Shown here piece after piece: positions 45,164-52,700 of a DNA stretch of 52,700 nucleotides (positions are counted from its first letter, which is position 1; each line of letters begins with the position of its first letter). The notes under the pieces were generated by a model. The model was not told the origin of the DNA, made no database searches, and saw nothing but the letters and a program-made list of their open reading frames with translations. Source of the DNA: Kordiimonadaceae bacterium (GTDB taxonomy: Bacteria; Pseudomonadota; Alphaproteobacteria; Sphingomonadales; Emcibacteraceae); NCBI GenBank assembly GCA_018660225.1, contig JABJKT010000061.1:1-52700 (forward strand). Reading direction: 5' to 3'. A program made the translations under genes and the position numbers.

Positions 45164-46077
45164 AGTTCGGGAAGCGCAGTGAATAGATCAGCTACAAGTC
45201 CGTAATCAGCGACTTGGAAAATCGGTGCTTCTTCATCTTTGTTGATAGCGACGATCACTTTACTATCTTTCATTCCTGCAAGATGCTGAATGGCGCCGGA
45301 AATGCCGACGGCGATGTATAAATCAGGCGCAACGATTTTACCGGTTTGCCCGACTTGATAGTCATTTGGCACATAACCCGCATCAACGGCAGCACGTGAA
45401 GCACCAATGGCGGCACCAAGTTTGTCTGCGACACTCTCAATAAGCGAGAAGTTTTCACCGCTGCCCATACCGCGCCCACCGGATATGATAATCTTGGCGC
45501 TGGTAAGTTCTGGACGTTCTGATTTTGAAAGCTCCGCACCGACAAAACTTGAAAGACCGGGGTTAGCGGCGCCTTCAATATTTTCAATGCTCGCTGAACC
45601 GCCTGTCGCGTCTGCTGCGGCAAAAGCCGTTGTTCTTACGGTGATTAGTTTTTTAGCATCCGAACTTTGCACAGTGGCAATAGCGTTGCCGGCATAAATA
45701 GGGCGCTTGAACGTATCATCGCTTTCGACGGAAATAATATCGGATATTTGCCCCATATCAAGCATTGCGGCCACACGGGGCATAAAGTTTTTACCGGTGG
45801 TTGTTGCCGCCACCAAAATCTGATCATATCCGTCCGCAAGGCCGACAATAAGCGGGGCCAAAACTTCGGCAAGTGGATGTTCAAGATCCGCGTTATCGGC
45901 CAAGAGAACTTTTGAGACACCGGAAACTTTCGATGCAGTATCAGCAACGCTGGCGCATCCAGAACCGGCGACTAAAATATCAATGTCACTGTTAAATCCA
46001 GCAGCGGCAGTTACCGCATTTAAGGTGCTTTCTTTAAGGATCCGATTATCATGATCGGCTATTACTAGTGTGCTCAT
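45145..46077 (-). CDS. etfA: Electron transfer flavoprotein, alpha subunit
   Basis: A 310-residue FAD-binding ETF alpha subunit that carries electrons from acyl-CoA dehydrogenases to ETF-quinone oxidoreductase. The C-terminal FAD domain shows '[13 protein letters not shown]', '[27 protein letters not shown]' (in pieces), '[16 protein letters not shown]' and '[18 protein letters not shown]'. It is coupled to etfB by a one-base TAATG overlap. Confidence 0.96.
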   Translation of the reverse strand: MSTLVIADHDNRILKESTLNAVTAAAGFNSDIDILVAGSGCASVADTASKVSGVSKVLLADNADLEHPLAEVLAPLIVGLADGYDQILVAATTTGKNFMPRVAAMLDMGQISDIISVESDDTFKRPIYAGNAIATVQSSDAKKLITVRTTAFAAADATGGSASIENIEGAANPGLSSFVGAELSKSERPELTSAKIIISGGRGMGSGENFSLIESVADKLGAAIGASRAAVDAGYVPNDYQVGQTGKIVAPDLYIAVGISGAIQHLAGMKDSKVIVAINKDEEAPIFQVADYGLVADLFTALPELDKELS

Positions 46078-46826
46078 TATATTACTCCCGCTTCGTCGCG
46101 CAGTTTGGAAACAAGTTCGGCTACGCTTTTCACTATTACGCCGGCGCTTCTGCCGCTTGGCTCCTCAACCTTTAATATTTTAATGCGTGGGGAAATATCA
46201 ACGCCGTAATCTTCCGGTGTTTTTTCATCGAGCGTTTTACGTTTGGCTTTCATAATATTGGGAAGCGACGCGTATCTTGGCTCATTAAGGCGCAGGTCCG
46301 ATGTAATAACCGCTGGAAGGCTCAGCTTCACTGTTTCCAGTCCGCCGTCCACTTCCCGCGTTACATTAACCGATCCGCCGTCCACTTTTACTTCGGATGC
46401 GAACGTTCCCTGCCCCCAACCGAGAAGAGCGGCCAGCATTTGACCGGTTTGATTGCAATCATCATCAATCGCCTGCTTGCCGAGCAATACGATCTGCGGA
46501 TTTTCTTCGCCGACTATTGCTTGTAAAATCTTGGCGACAGCGAGCGGTTCAACTTCGGCGCCTGTCTTGACCAGTATCGCTCTGTCCGCACCCATGGCAA
46601 GGGCCGTGCGCAGCGTTTCCTGTGCTTGCTGCGGTCCAACGGATACGGCGATGATTTCTTCGGCGTTTCCTGCTTCTTTCAACCTGATGGCTTCTTCGAC
46701 CGCAATTTCATCAAAGGGATTCATTGACATTTTAACATTGGCTAGCTCAACGCCGCTCTGATCTGATTTAACGCGTACTTTCACGTTGTAATCAATTACC
46801 CGCTTTACAGGGACTATGATTTTCAT
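46077..46826 (-). CDS. etfB: Electron transfer flavoprotein, beta subunit
   Basis: A 249-residue ETF beta subunit beginning '[19 protein letters not shown]', with '[16 protein letters not shown]', '[24 protein letters not shown]' (in pieces) and the late '[20 protein letters not shown]' signature. GGAGAAAA precedes the ATG. It is first in the etfB-etfA-hydroxyacyl-CoA dehydrogenase group. Confidence 0.96.
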   Translation of the reverse strand: MKIIVPVKRVIDYNVKVRVKSDQSGVELANVKMSMNPFDEIAVEEAIRLKEAGNAEEIIAVSVGPQQAQETLRTALAMGADRAILVKTGAEVEPLAVAKILQAIVGEENPQIVLLGKQAIDDDCNQTGQMLAALLGWGQGTFASEVKVDGGSVNVTREVDGGLETVKLSLPAVITSDLRLNEPRYASLPNIMKAKRKTLDEKTPEDYGVDISPRIKILKVEEPSGRSAGVIVKSVAELVSKLRDEAGVI

Positions 46827-46858
46827 ATGGATTTTCTCCAGGTTAAATTTTTTCTTAT

Positions 46859-46886
46859 ACTATAATATCATATGCACCTTATTCAA
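46859..46886 (-). promoter_or_regulatory. Likely promoter of etfB-etfA
   Basis: On the - strand, TTGAAT (46886-46881) and TATAGT (46864-46859), 16 bases apart, would start transcription about 25-30 bases ahead of etfB. Confidence 0.55.
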
Positions 46887-46921
46887 CGACAATAAAGCAT
46901 AAAAATCTATTTAGGTGCGCT

Positions 46922-46950
46922 TTGACATTCTATCAATTAAGGACTACCAT
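46922..46950 (+). promoter_or_regulatory. Likely promoter of the exported FAH-fold pair, with an adjacent inverted repeat
   Basis: A consensus TTGACA (46922-46927) lies 17 bases from TACCAT (46945-46950), so transcription would start near 46957. CATCCCG (46948-46954) and CGGGATG (46974-46980) form a 7 base-pair inverted repeat spanning the predicted start. The second arm contains the ribosome site of the gene at 46985. The repeat could be an operator, or, if transcription starts earlier, a hairpin over the ribosome site. Confidence 0.55.
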
Positions 46951-46984
46951 CCCGCGACATAAAAAAATAAATACGGGATGATAA

Positions 46985-47815
46985 ATGAAATTTAATTTTA
47001 ACAAAATGATAGCGGTTTTACTTCTGATAGGACTATTGCCGAGCGTGGCGCTTTCAGACACATATGTCCGCTACGAGCAGGACGGTAAAACCTCATGGGG
47101 CGAACTTAAAGGGGATATGATCCACCAGCTTTCAGACGCCCCTTATCTAAACGGTGAAGCGACCGGAAAAACTGTTAAGCGCACGGCCGTTAAAATGATG
47201 GCGCCGGTTGATCCTAAAGACGTTTATATGACCGGATTTAATTATGAAAATCATATCCCGGAAGGTCAGAAAACAACGTCTTACCCCGGACTTTTCATGG
47301 TACCTGCCGGAACGCTTATCGGCCCGGAAGATGATATTATCCATCCCATTGATAGTGACATTATCGGCTATGAAGCGGAAACGGTTATTGTGATTGGCAA
47401 ACGGGCTGACAATGTTTCCATAGAAGACGCTTCAGATTATATTTTCGGTGTAACCGCCGGGAATGACGTATCGGCCCGTGACTGGATCCCCGCTGATATA
47501 CAGTGGTTCCGCGGCAAAGGGGCGAAGGGTTTTAATGCGGTTGGTCCGGTGCTGGAGACGGGCTTGGATTATAAAAATCTAACCCTTACTGCCCGCCTTA
47601 ACGGTGAAGTCCGTCAGCGCGGCAACACATCAAAAATGATCCATAACTTTGATAAAATGGTCAGTTATATATCAAAATATTTTGTGCTTAACCCCGGCGA
47701 TCTCATATGGTCTGGCACAGTAGGAACATCAGAAACACTCCATGTAGGTGATACTTTCGAAGTTGAAATCGACGGCGTTGGCATATTAAAAAATAAAATA
47801 GTTCAAGGAAATTAA
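46985..47815 (+). CDS. Exported fumarylacetoacetate-hydrolase-fold protein (first of a tandem pair)
   Basis: A 276-residue protein with an apparent signal peptide (about 1-24, 'MIAVLLLIGLLPSVALS') in front of an FAH domain: 'SWGELKGDMIHQL', 'MAPVDPKDVYMTGFNYENH', 'MVPAGTLIGPEDDI', the metal ligands Glu130 and Glu132 in 'GYEAETVIVIGK' and Asp161 in 'GNDVSARDW', then 'NPGDLIWSGTVG'. The fold normally serves cytosolic hydrolases, isomerases and decarboxylases of aromatic breakdown, such as acylpyruvate hydrolases, so export is unusual. Here the substrate is not known. It is three bases ahead of a paralogue. Confidence 0.85.
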   Translation: MKFNFNKMIAVLLLIGLLPSVALSDTYVRYEQDGKTSWGELKGDMIHQLSDAPYLNGEATGKTVKRTAVKMMAPVDPKDVYMTGFNYENHIPEGQKTTSYPGLFMVPAGTLIGPEDDIIHPIDSDIIGYEAETVIVIGKRADNVSIEDASDYIFGVTAGNDVSARDWIPADIQWFRGKGAKGFNAVGPVLETGLDYKNLTLTARLNGEVRQRGNTSKMIHNFDKMVSYISKYFVLNPGDLIWSGTVGTSETLHVGDTFEVEIDGVGILKNKIVQGN

Positions 47816-47818
47816 ATA

Positions 47819-48655
47819 ATGAAACTTAAGTCTATACTTGTAGGGGCAACTATGGCCCTTACCATCAGCGCATCTGCGTCTGCCGCAAATTATGTGCGTT
47901 ACGAGCAAAATGGCACTACCTCTTGGGGTGAGATCGTTGGCTCAACCATTCATCAGCTAAGAGCTGCTCCTTATCTCGACGGTACGCGCACGGGATCATC
48001 TGTGCAACGCGCAGACGTCACATTAAAAGCACCCGTTGATCCGAAGCTTTCCTTTATGACCGCCTTTAATTATAGCTCCCATAAAAAAGAAACCTTTGGT
48101 ATTACCCAAGATACGACAAAGAAGCCGGGATTATTCACGGTTCCGGTTGGCTCAATCATTGGCCCGGAAGATGCTATGGTTCGACCAAAAGGTGCTACCA
48201 ACTTTCACTATGAAGCCGAAATGGTCGTGGTGATCGGCAAGCGGGCCGAAAATGTCGCCCTTGAGGATGCATCTGATTATATCTTCGGTGTGACCATTGG
48301 TAATGATGGATCAGAGCGCGACTGGCAAGCTAACGACATTCAATGGACCCGCGCCAAGGGATCAAGAGACTTTAATCCGGTTGGGCCCCATCTGGTGACC
48401 GGCCTTGATTATACCGATCTTGATATTGAAGGGCGTCATAACGGCGTAAAATCACAAGGGGCTAATTCCTCCGGCATGATTTTTAACTTCAACTACATGG
48501 TTCATTATATTTCCCAGTATTTCACCCTAGAGCCCGGCGACGTAATCTGGTCCGGCACCATGGGAGACACCGGCCCCATGCAACCGGGCGATACCTACGA
48601 AATAACCGTAGAAGGCATAGGAAGTTTGAAGAACAGGCTTGTTCAGGAGAAGTAA
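47819..48655 (+). CDS. Exported fumarylacetoacetate-hydrolase-fold protein (second of a tandem pair)
   Basis: A 278-residue paralogue of the preceding gene, with about half of its residues shared by eye. It has its own signal peptide (about 1-23, ending 'SASASAAN'), the same opening 'YVRYEQNGTTSWGEI', and the metal ligands Glu132 and Glu134 in 'HYEAEMVVVIGK' and Asp163 in 'GNDGSERDW'. The catalytic-loop region reads 'FNYSSHKKE' in place of 'FNYENHIPE'. Conserved metal ligands suggest both copies are active enzymes. It ends before a strong terminator. Confidence 0.85.
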   Translation: MKLKSILVGATMALTISASASAANYVRYEQNGTTSWGEIVGSTIHQLRAAPYLDGTRTGSSVQRADVTLKAPVDPKLSFMTAFNYSSHKKETFGITQDTTKKPGLFTVPVGSIIGPEDAMVRPKGATNFHYEAEMVVVIGKRAENVALEDASDYIFGVTIGNDGSERDWQANDIQWTRAKGSRDFNPVGPHLVTGLDYTDLDIEGRHNGVKSQGANSSGMIFNFNYMVHYISQYFTLEPGDVIWSGTMGDTGPMQPGDTYEITVEGIGSLKNRLVQEK

Positions 48656-48675
48656 CCGGTCCTAATTTTAAATTG

Positions 48676-48704
48676 AAAAGGCTCCCGTATGGGGGCTTTT
48701 TTTT
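48676..48704 (+). terminator. Rho-independent terminator after the FAH-fold pair
   Basis: AAAAGGCTCCC (48676-48686) and GGGGGCTTTT (48691-48700) pair with one bulged G and one G-T wobble around a GTAT loop, followed by a run of eight T residues from 48697. The tail overlaps the last codon of the convergent feoB gene. Confidence 0.85.
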
Positions 48705-50550
48705 ATGCCATCAGCGCTTTGGATGTCACATTGACTATAAACGCTATCAGATAAGCTAGTCCAAAAAGATATCCGGTCATGAACGCTGTCCAGCCCCAGC
48801 TGTTTGTTTCGCGTCTTGTTGTGGCCAAGGTGGCGAGGCATTGGGGGGCGTAGACGAACCATGCGAGGAACGCTAGCGCGGTGGATAGGGGCCATGCGGA
48901 TTGCAGCACTGTGGCGAGGCTTGTTGCCACTTGATCTTCGTTGCCCTGCAGTGAATATACCGTGCCAAGGGCGCTGATCGCTACTTCGCGGGCGGCCATA
49001 CCGGGCACGAGGGCTATTGATATTTCCCAGTTAAAGCCAAGCGGGGCAAAGATATGCTGCAGCGCGCGGCCGATCATACCGGCGAAGCTATAATAAATAT
49101 CCGCTTCCGGTGCGTCTTTTGGGGCATTTGGATATAGAGTTAGCGCCCAGAGAGCGATAGCGGCATATAAAATAATGGTACCAGCGCGGCGTAGAAAGGC
49201 GCGTACCCGCTGCCAAAGGCCAAGCAGAATATGGCTCATACGCGGTAATTGATATTTTGGCAGTTCCATCAAAAACGGCTGAAGGGTTCCTTTAGTAATG
49301 GTTGCTTTCATCACGGCGGCGACAATAATCGCGCTGACAATCCCGGCCATATAAAGCGAGAAGAACACAACGCCCTGAAGGCCAAAAAAGCCCATAACGG
49401 TGATGTTGGGAATAAAGGCGGAAATCAGCAAGGTATAAACGGGAAGCCTTGCGGAGCACGTCATCAGCGGCGCAATCATAATAGTGGTGATGCGGTCACG
49501 GTGATTTGCAATGGTGCGGGTCGCCATGATGCCGGGAATAGCGCAGGCAAAACTGGAAAGAAGTGGAATAAAAGCGCGACCGTTAAGGCCGACCTTAGCC
49601 ATTAATTTATCCATCAGGAAAGCCGCGCGGGCCATATAGCCGCTCGCTTCCAGTATAAGAATAAAGAAAAACAGGATGATAATCTGCGGTAAAAACACAA
49701 GTACGCTACCGACACCGGCGATCAGTCCGTCCTGAATGAAGCTTCTGAAAATACCTTCCGGTATATATGTCGCGACCAGCTCACCAAGTGCGGCAAAGGC
49801 GCTTTCAACCATATCCATCGGACCTTCGGCCCAGCTGAATACTGCCTGAAACATGAAAAACAGCATGGCAAAAAATAAAATGGGGCCAAGTACAGGATGA
49901 AGCACTATTTTATCCAGCATGCGGGTCATTTTATGTTGACCGCCTTCTGCGATTTGCACAAGCTTTGTGATGCGGCCCGCTTCTTTTTGCAGGGCGCGGG
50001 TTGATGTATCACTTAAATGGCTGGTGGATTTTGAATAAGCACTAGCGTCGCGGTCAAGAAATTCTTTGAGGCGCGAAATACCTGATTTTCTAACCGCAAT
50101 GGTCGTGATGACCGGAAGGTCAAGTTCCTGGGATAGGCGAGCCGTGTCAATTTCAATACCGTCGCGGGTTGCTAGGTCATGCATGTTAAGGGCAACAATT
50201 ATTGGCAGGCCGAGCGTTTTAAGCTCAAGCACAAGGCGAAGATGAACGCGAATGTTTGAAGCGTTAACGACGCAGATCAGAACTTCCGGCTGGGCTTCAC
50301 TTTCATGGGACCCGGTGATAATTTCACGGCTCACTTTTTCATCAAGGCTACGGTCATTAAGGCTATAAATACCCGGTAAATCAATAAGCATCACGTCATG
50401 ACCGGCTTCCGTTGTGACAATACCTGAGCGACGTTCAACGGTAACACCGGGGTAATTGGCAACCTTTTGGTGGCTACCGGTCAGGGTATTAAAGAGCGAA
50501 CTTTTACCTGAATTTGGGGCGCCGATAAGTGCAGCTCTTAACGCTGTCAT
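48703..50550 (-). CDS. feoB: Ferrous iron transport protein B
   Basis: A 615-residue FeoB that moves Fe2+ across the inner membrane. The N-terminal G domain has G1 GAPNSGKSS (10-18), G3 'DLPGIYSL' and G4 'LNMHDLA'. The membrane part contains the gate motifs 'SSFACAIPGIMATRTI' and 'MTCSARLPVYTLL'. The length is near the usual 600-700 for this group. The ATG overlaps the end of feoA by four bases (ATGA). No feoC was seen. Confidence 0.96.
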   Translation of the reverse strand: MTALRAALIGAPNSGKSSLFNTLTGSHQKVANYPGVTVERRSGIVTTEAGHDVMLIDLPGIYSLNDRSLDEKVSREIITGSHESEAQPEVLICVVNASNIRVHLRLVLELKTLGLPIIVALNMHDLATRDGIEIDTARLSQELDLPVITTIAVRKSGISRLKEFLDRDASAYSKSTSHLSDTSTRALQKEAGRITKLVQIAEGGQHKMTRMLDKIVLHPVLGPILFFAMLFFMFQAVFSWAEGPMDMVESAFAALGELVATYIPEGIFRSFIQDGLIAGVGSVLVFLPQIIILFFFILILEASGYMARAAFLMDKLMAKVGLNGRAFIPLLSSFACAIPGIMATRTIANHRDRITTIMIAPLMTCSARLPVYTLLISAFIPNITVMGFFGLQGVVFFSLYMAGIVSAIIVAAVMKATITKGTLQPFLMELPKYQLPRMSHILLGLWQRVRAFLRRAGTIILYAAIALWALTLYPNAPKDAPEADIYYSFAGMIGRALQHIFAPLGFNWEISIALVPGMAAREVAISALGTVYSLQGNEDQVATSLATVLQSAWPLSTALAFLAWFVYAPQCLATLATTRRETNSWGWTAFMTGYLFGLAYLIAFIVNVTSKALMA

Positions 50551-50807
50551 TGGCCGTCTCCCAAAATAATTGCTGCGGCTTCCATTTTGCGCAGTGCAAC
50601 GGTCATGGTGCCGATTTTTACAGCGATCGGATCACCGCCAATAGGCCCCTGATGGAGAATTTCAACATCAAGCCCTTCTTCAAAACCAATTTCCAGCAGG
50701 CGGTCTTCCAGGTCAGTGGCAAATTCCTGATCGTCAACGCGTGAGGTGTCAAAACCCAGAACGGTACTGGTTTCACCAATTTTCAAATCACTTAAATATT
50801 TCGTCAT
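50547..50807 (-). CDS. feoA: Ferrous iron transport protein A
   Basis: About 86 residues: an SH3-like FeoA domain with 'LSDLKIGETSTVLGF', 'RLLEIGFEEGLDVEIL' and 'IAVKIGTMTVALRKMEA'. It is thought to work with FeoB at the membrane. The ATG at 50807 matches the family start. Longer in-frame readings to 50843 add an atypical N-terminus. AATGATAAT just upstream (50823-50833 region) resembles a Fur half-site, and an FNR-like palindrome lies further up. Confidence 0.9.
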   Translation of the reverse strand: MTKYLSDLKIGETSTVLGFDTSRVDDQEFATDLEDRLLEIGFEEGLDVEILHQGPIGGDPIAVKIGTMTVALRKMEAAAIILGDGQ

Positions 50808-50857
50808 ATAAACATGCTTATTAATTATCATTCTTAATATCAATTAGGTTTAACGGA

Positions 50858-50898
50858 TATTACAGGCGATTGAAACAAAATAATATGATATAGATCAT
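50858..50898 (-). promoter_or_regulatory. FNR-like box and -10 element upstream of feoAB
   Basis: ATGATATAGATCAT (50885-50898) keeps the core TGAT-N4-ATCA of the FNR consensus TTGAT-N4-ATCAA. On the - strand TAATAT (50863-50858) is a possible -10 that would start transcription near 50851, placing the palindrome centre at about -41, the usual class II activating position. An FNR-type regulator is encoded at 22538-23296. Confidence 0.5.
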
Positions 50899-50919
50899 GA
50901 AAATTACCGGAGAGAAGAG

Positions 50920-51789
50920 ATGACAATTAATCTAACAGGCCAAGTCGCCATCGTTACTGGTGCGGGTGCAGGATTAGGACGGGCTTATGCGATGGCTCTA
51001 GCTGAACGTGGGGCTTCAGTGATCGTTAATGATTTGTCAGGTGCTGAAACTGTTGTTCAGCAGATAATAGAGAGCGGCGGTACAGCCATCGCCAATGATG
51101 GCAACGTGACCTCCCCAGAAGATATGATGAGAATGGCAGATCAGGCTATGGAGGAATATGGCCGTATTGATATACTGGTGAGTAACGCTGGTATACTCAG
51201 GGATAAAACTTTCGCAAAGCTGGCGCTGGATGATTTTAAGGCGGTGATAGACGTTCATTTAATGGGAAGCATTAATGCGACCAAGGCGGTACTGCCGGCT
51301 ATGCAGCAGGCAAATTATGGCCGGATCATTATGGTATCTTCTTCTAGTGGTGTTTATGGCAATTTCGGCCAAAGTAATTACGGCGCTGCCAAGATGGGAA
51401 TTGTTGGCCTGATGAATACATTAAAGCTGGAGCTATCAAAAAATAATATCCACGTAAACACATTGGTACCCATTGCCGCGACACAAATGACGGAAGATCT
51501 GATGCCAGCGGAGGCGCTTGCGACGTTAAAGCCGGAACTAGTCTCACCCGCAGTAATTTTTATGAGCGCAAATGATGCGCCAAACGGGGAGATTATATCA
51601 GCAGGGGCTGGGTCATTTTCAAGAATACGTGTGGTTGAAAGCGAAGGCGTATATCTGGGGGAAAATGCATCGGCAGAAATGATTACAGAAAATTGGTCAG
51701 AAATAACAAATCCGCTTGGTGAGCGATCACTCACCAGCGGACCTGAACATAGTTTAAAATTTGTCTCTAAGGCTATAACGCCTCAGTAA
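50920..51789 (+). CDS. Short-chain dehydrogenase/reductase (MFE-2 hydroxyacyl-CoA dehydrogenase-like)
   Basis: A 289-residue classical SDR: nucleotide motif 'TGAGAGLGRAYA' (about 14-25), 'LVSNAGILRD', a Ser-rich active-site strand 'IMVSSSSGVYG' and the catalytic 'YGAAK'. The overall pattern, with 'NDLSG' after beta2 and a longer C-terminus, resembles the (3R)-hydroxyacyl-CoA dehydrogenase domain of multifunctional enzyme 2. The substrate is inferred only. GGAGAGAAGAG precedes the ATG. The FNR-like box lies 22 bases upstream of this start as well. Confidence 0.88.
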   Translation: MTINLTGQVAIVTGAGAGLGRAYAMALAERGASVIVNDLSGAETVVQQIIESGGTAIANDGNVTSPEDMMRMADQAMEEYGRIDILVSNAGILRDKTFAKLALDDFKAVIDVHLMGSINATKAVLPAMQQANYGRIIMVSSSSGVYGNFGQSNYGAAKMGIVGLMNTLKLELSKNNIHVNTLVPIAATQMTEDLMPAEALATLKPELVSPAVIFMSANDAPNGEIISAGAGSFSRIRVVESEGVYLGENASAEMITENWSEITNPLGERSLTSGPEHSLKFVSKAITPQ

Positions 51790-51794
51790 GCTAA

Positions 51795-52700
51795 TTATTC
51801 AGTATCAAACTTGATACCCTGAGCCAGCGGAAGCTCAGTTGAATAGTTTACGGTGCTTGTCATGCGGCGCATGTATCCGCGCCAGGCGTCTGAACCACTT
51901 TCGCGGCCTCCACCGGTTTCTTTTTCGCCGCCAAACGCACCGCCGATTTCAGCACCACTTGTGCCGATATTGACGTTTGCGATACCGCAGTCACTACCCG
52001 TTTCAGAAGTGAATGTTTCAGCTTCAAGAATGTTTGTTGTGAAGATCGCAGAAGAAAGGCCCTGCGGCACATCATTCTGACGGTGGATAGCATCATCAAG
52101 ATCAGTATATTTGAAGACATAAAGAATAGGGGCGAATGTTTCAGTTTTGATATTATTCATTTCGCCTTTCATTTCTACTAGGGCAGCATTGACATAATAA
52201 GCGTTTGGATATTCATCCGCTAGCGTACGTCCGCCGCCGGTCACTTCGCCGCCGTTGCTTTTCGCTACTTCAAGGGCATTTTGCATATTGTTAAAGCTGT
52301 CTTCGTCAATAAGCGGACCCATCAGAGTGTTTTCATCAAGCGGGTTACCAATAGATACACCGGCGAATGCAGATTTAATACGCGGAATAAGATCATCATA
52401 AACGTCTTCGTGAACGAACAGACGACGCGTTGTTGTACAGCGCTGACCGCAAGTGCCCACTGTACCAAACACGATGCCTTGAAAAGCAAGGTCAAGATCG
52501 GCATGTGCCGTAACCGTAATAGCGTTGTTACCGCCAAGCTCTAATATTGATTTACCAAAACGTCCTGCTACTTTGGCACCAACGATGCGGCCCATGGCGC
52601 AGCTTCCTGTTGCGCTGATGAGCGGAACGCTTTCACTAGCAACCATTGTTTCACCAATATCACGGTCACCGGTAAGAACCTGCGAAAGACCAGCTGGCGC
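51795..52700 (-). CDS. Aldehyde dehydrogenase, ALDH7-like, N-terminus cut by window edge
   Basis: The frame is open from 52700 down to a stop at 51795, so the window holds about 301 C-terminal residues. Features: 'PAGLSQVLTGDRDIGET' at the edge, 'SATGSCAMGRIVGAKVAGRFG' (in pieces), 'LELGGNNA', the nucleophile Cys in 'GTCGQRCTTTRRLFVH', 'PQGLSSAIFT' and 'NIGTSGAEIGGAFGGEKETGGGRESGSDAW' (in pieces). The GQRCTTTRR stretch is characteristic of ALDH7 (antiquitin, alpha-aminoadipic semialdehyde dehydrogenase, AmaB). A role in lysine breakdown is likely but not proven. It converges with the SDR gene five bases apart. Confidence 0.92.
   Translation of the reverse strand, partial: APAGLSQVLTGDRDIGETMVASESVPLISATGSCAMGRIVGAKVAGRFGKSILELGGNNAITVTAHADLDLAFQGIVFGTVGTCGQRCTTTRRLFVHEDVYDDLIPRIKSAFAGVSIGNPLDENTLMGPLIDEDSFNNMQNALEVAKSNGGEVTGGGRTLADEYPNAYYVNAALVEMKGEMNNIKTETFAPILYVFKYTDLDDAIHRQNDVPQGLSSAIFTTNILEAETFTSETGSDCGIANVNIGTSGAEIGGAFGGEKETGGGRESGSDAWRGYMRRMTSTVNYSTELPLAQGIKFDTE

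Overview
The window looks like a chromosomal core region of an AT-leaning alphaproteobacterium (roughly 40-45% G+C by eye, not computed). The evidence is gene order typical of that class: a five-gene F1 operon atpHAGDC without F0 genes; obgE-proB-proA-nadD-rsfS-rlmH-gpmI-envC-ctpA-YibQ-rppH; argH-lptM-lysA-TIGR02302; cpdR; zinc-ribbon protein/ftsE-ftsX-ydcF-plsC; tyrA-hisC divergent from metX-metW; and etfB-etfA-3-hydroxyacyl-CoA dehydrogenase. No tRNA, rRNA, insertion sequence, prophage or CRISPR array was seen.

Layout. 1-730: the end of an ABC-transporter permease, then two different palindromic repeat elements. 730-2451 (-): an asparagine-synthase-like protein without the N-terminal cysteine. 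2836-7756 (+): F1 ATP synthase, closed by a bidirectional terminator. 7816-21482 (-): one long co-directional run from obgE to a secreted PHP-domain protein, including an in-frame nadD-rsfS fusion and, at its distal end, two related multipass membrane proteins. 21610-22367 (-): rplU-rpmA with a strong promoter and a structured leader. 22538-23296 (-): an FNR-type regulator. 23452-26153 (-): a ZnuD-like TonB receptor with a Zur-like operator, and a TlpA-type thioredoxin. 26189-31029 (+): argH, lptM, lysA, TIGR02302 protein. 31042-32317 (-): cpdR and a zinc-ribbon protein. 32601-36579 (+): ftsE, ftsX, ydcF-like, plsC, DUF2125. 36582-38586 (-): tyrA, hisC. 38781-40572 (+): metX, metW. 40581-41348 (-): a methyltransferase. 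41349-41665: a divergent spacer holding a candidate small RNA. 41666-43720 (+): M13 metallopeptidase lipoprotein. 43734-46826 (-): YHS protein, 3-hydroxyacyl-CoA dehydrogenase, etfA, etfB. 46985-48655 (+): two tandem, apparently exported FAH-fold proteins. 48703-50807 (-): feoB, feoA. 50920-51789 (+): SDR. 51795-52700 (-): ALDH7-type aldehyde dehydrogenase, cut by the window edge.

How the parts relate. Most genes are housekeeping: energy (F1, ETF), cell wall and division (FtsEX, EnvC-like activator, CtpA), ribosome (L21, L27, Obg, RsfS, RlmH) and amino acids (Pro, Arg, Lys, His/Tyr, Met). Two metal-uptake units stand out: a putative zinc receptor under a Zur-like palindrome, and feoAB under an FNR-like palindrome, with an FNR-type protein encoded in the same window. 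The least explained parts are the paralogous membrane pair plus secreted PHP protein, the exported FAH pair, the Cys-less asparagine-synthase-like protein, the candidate sRNA at about 41420-41510, and the switch-like rplU leader.
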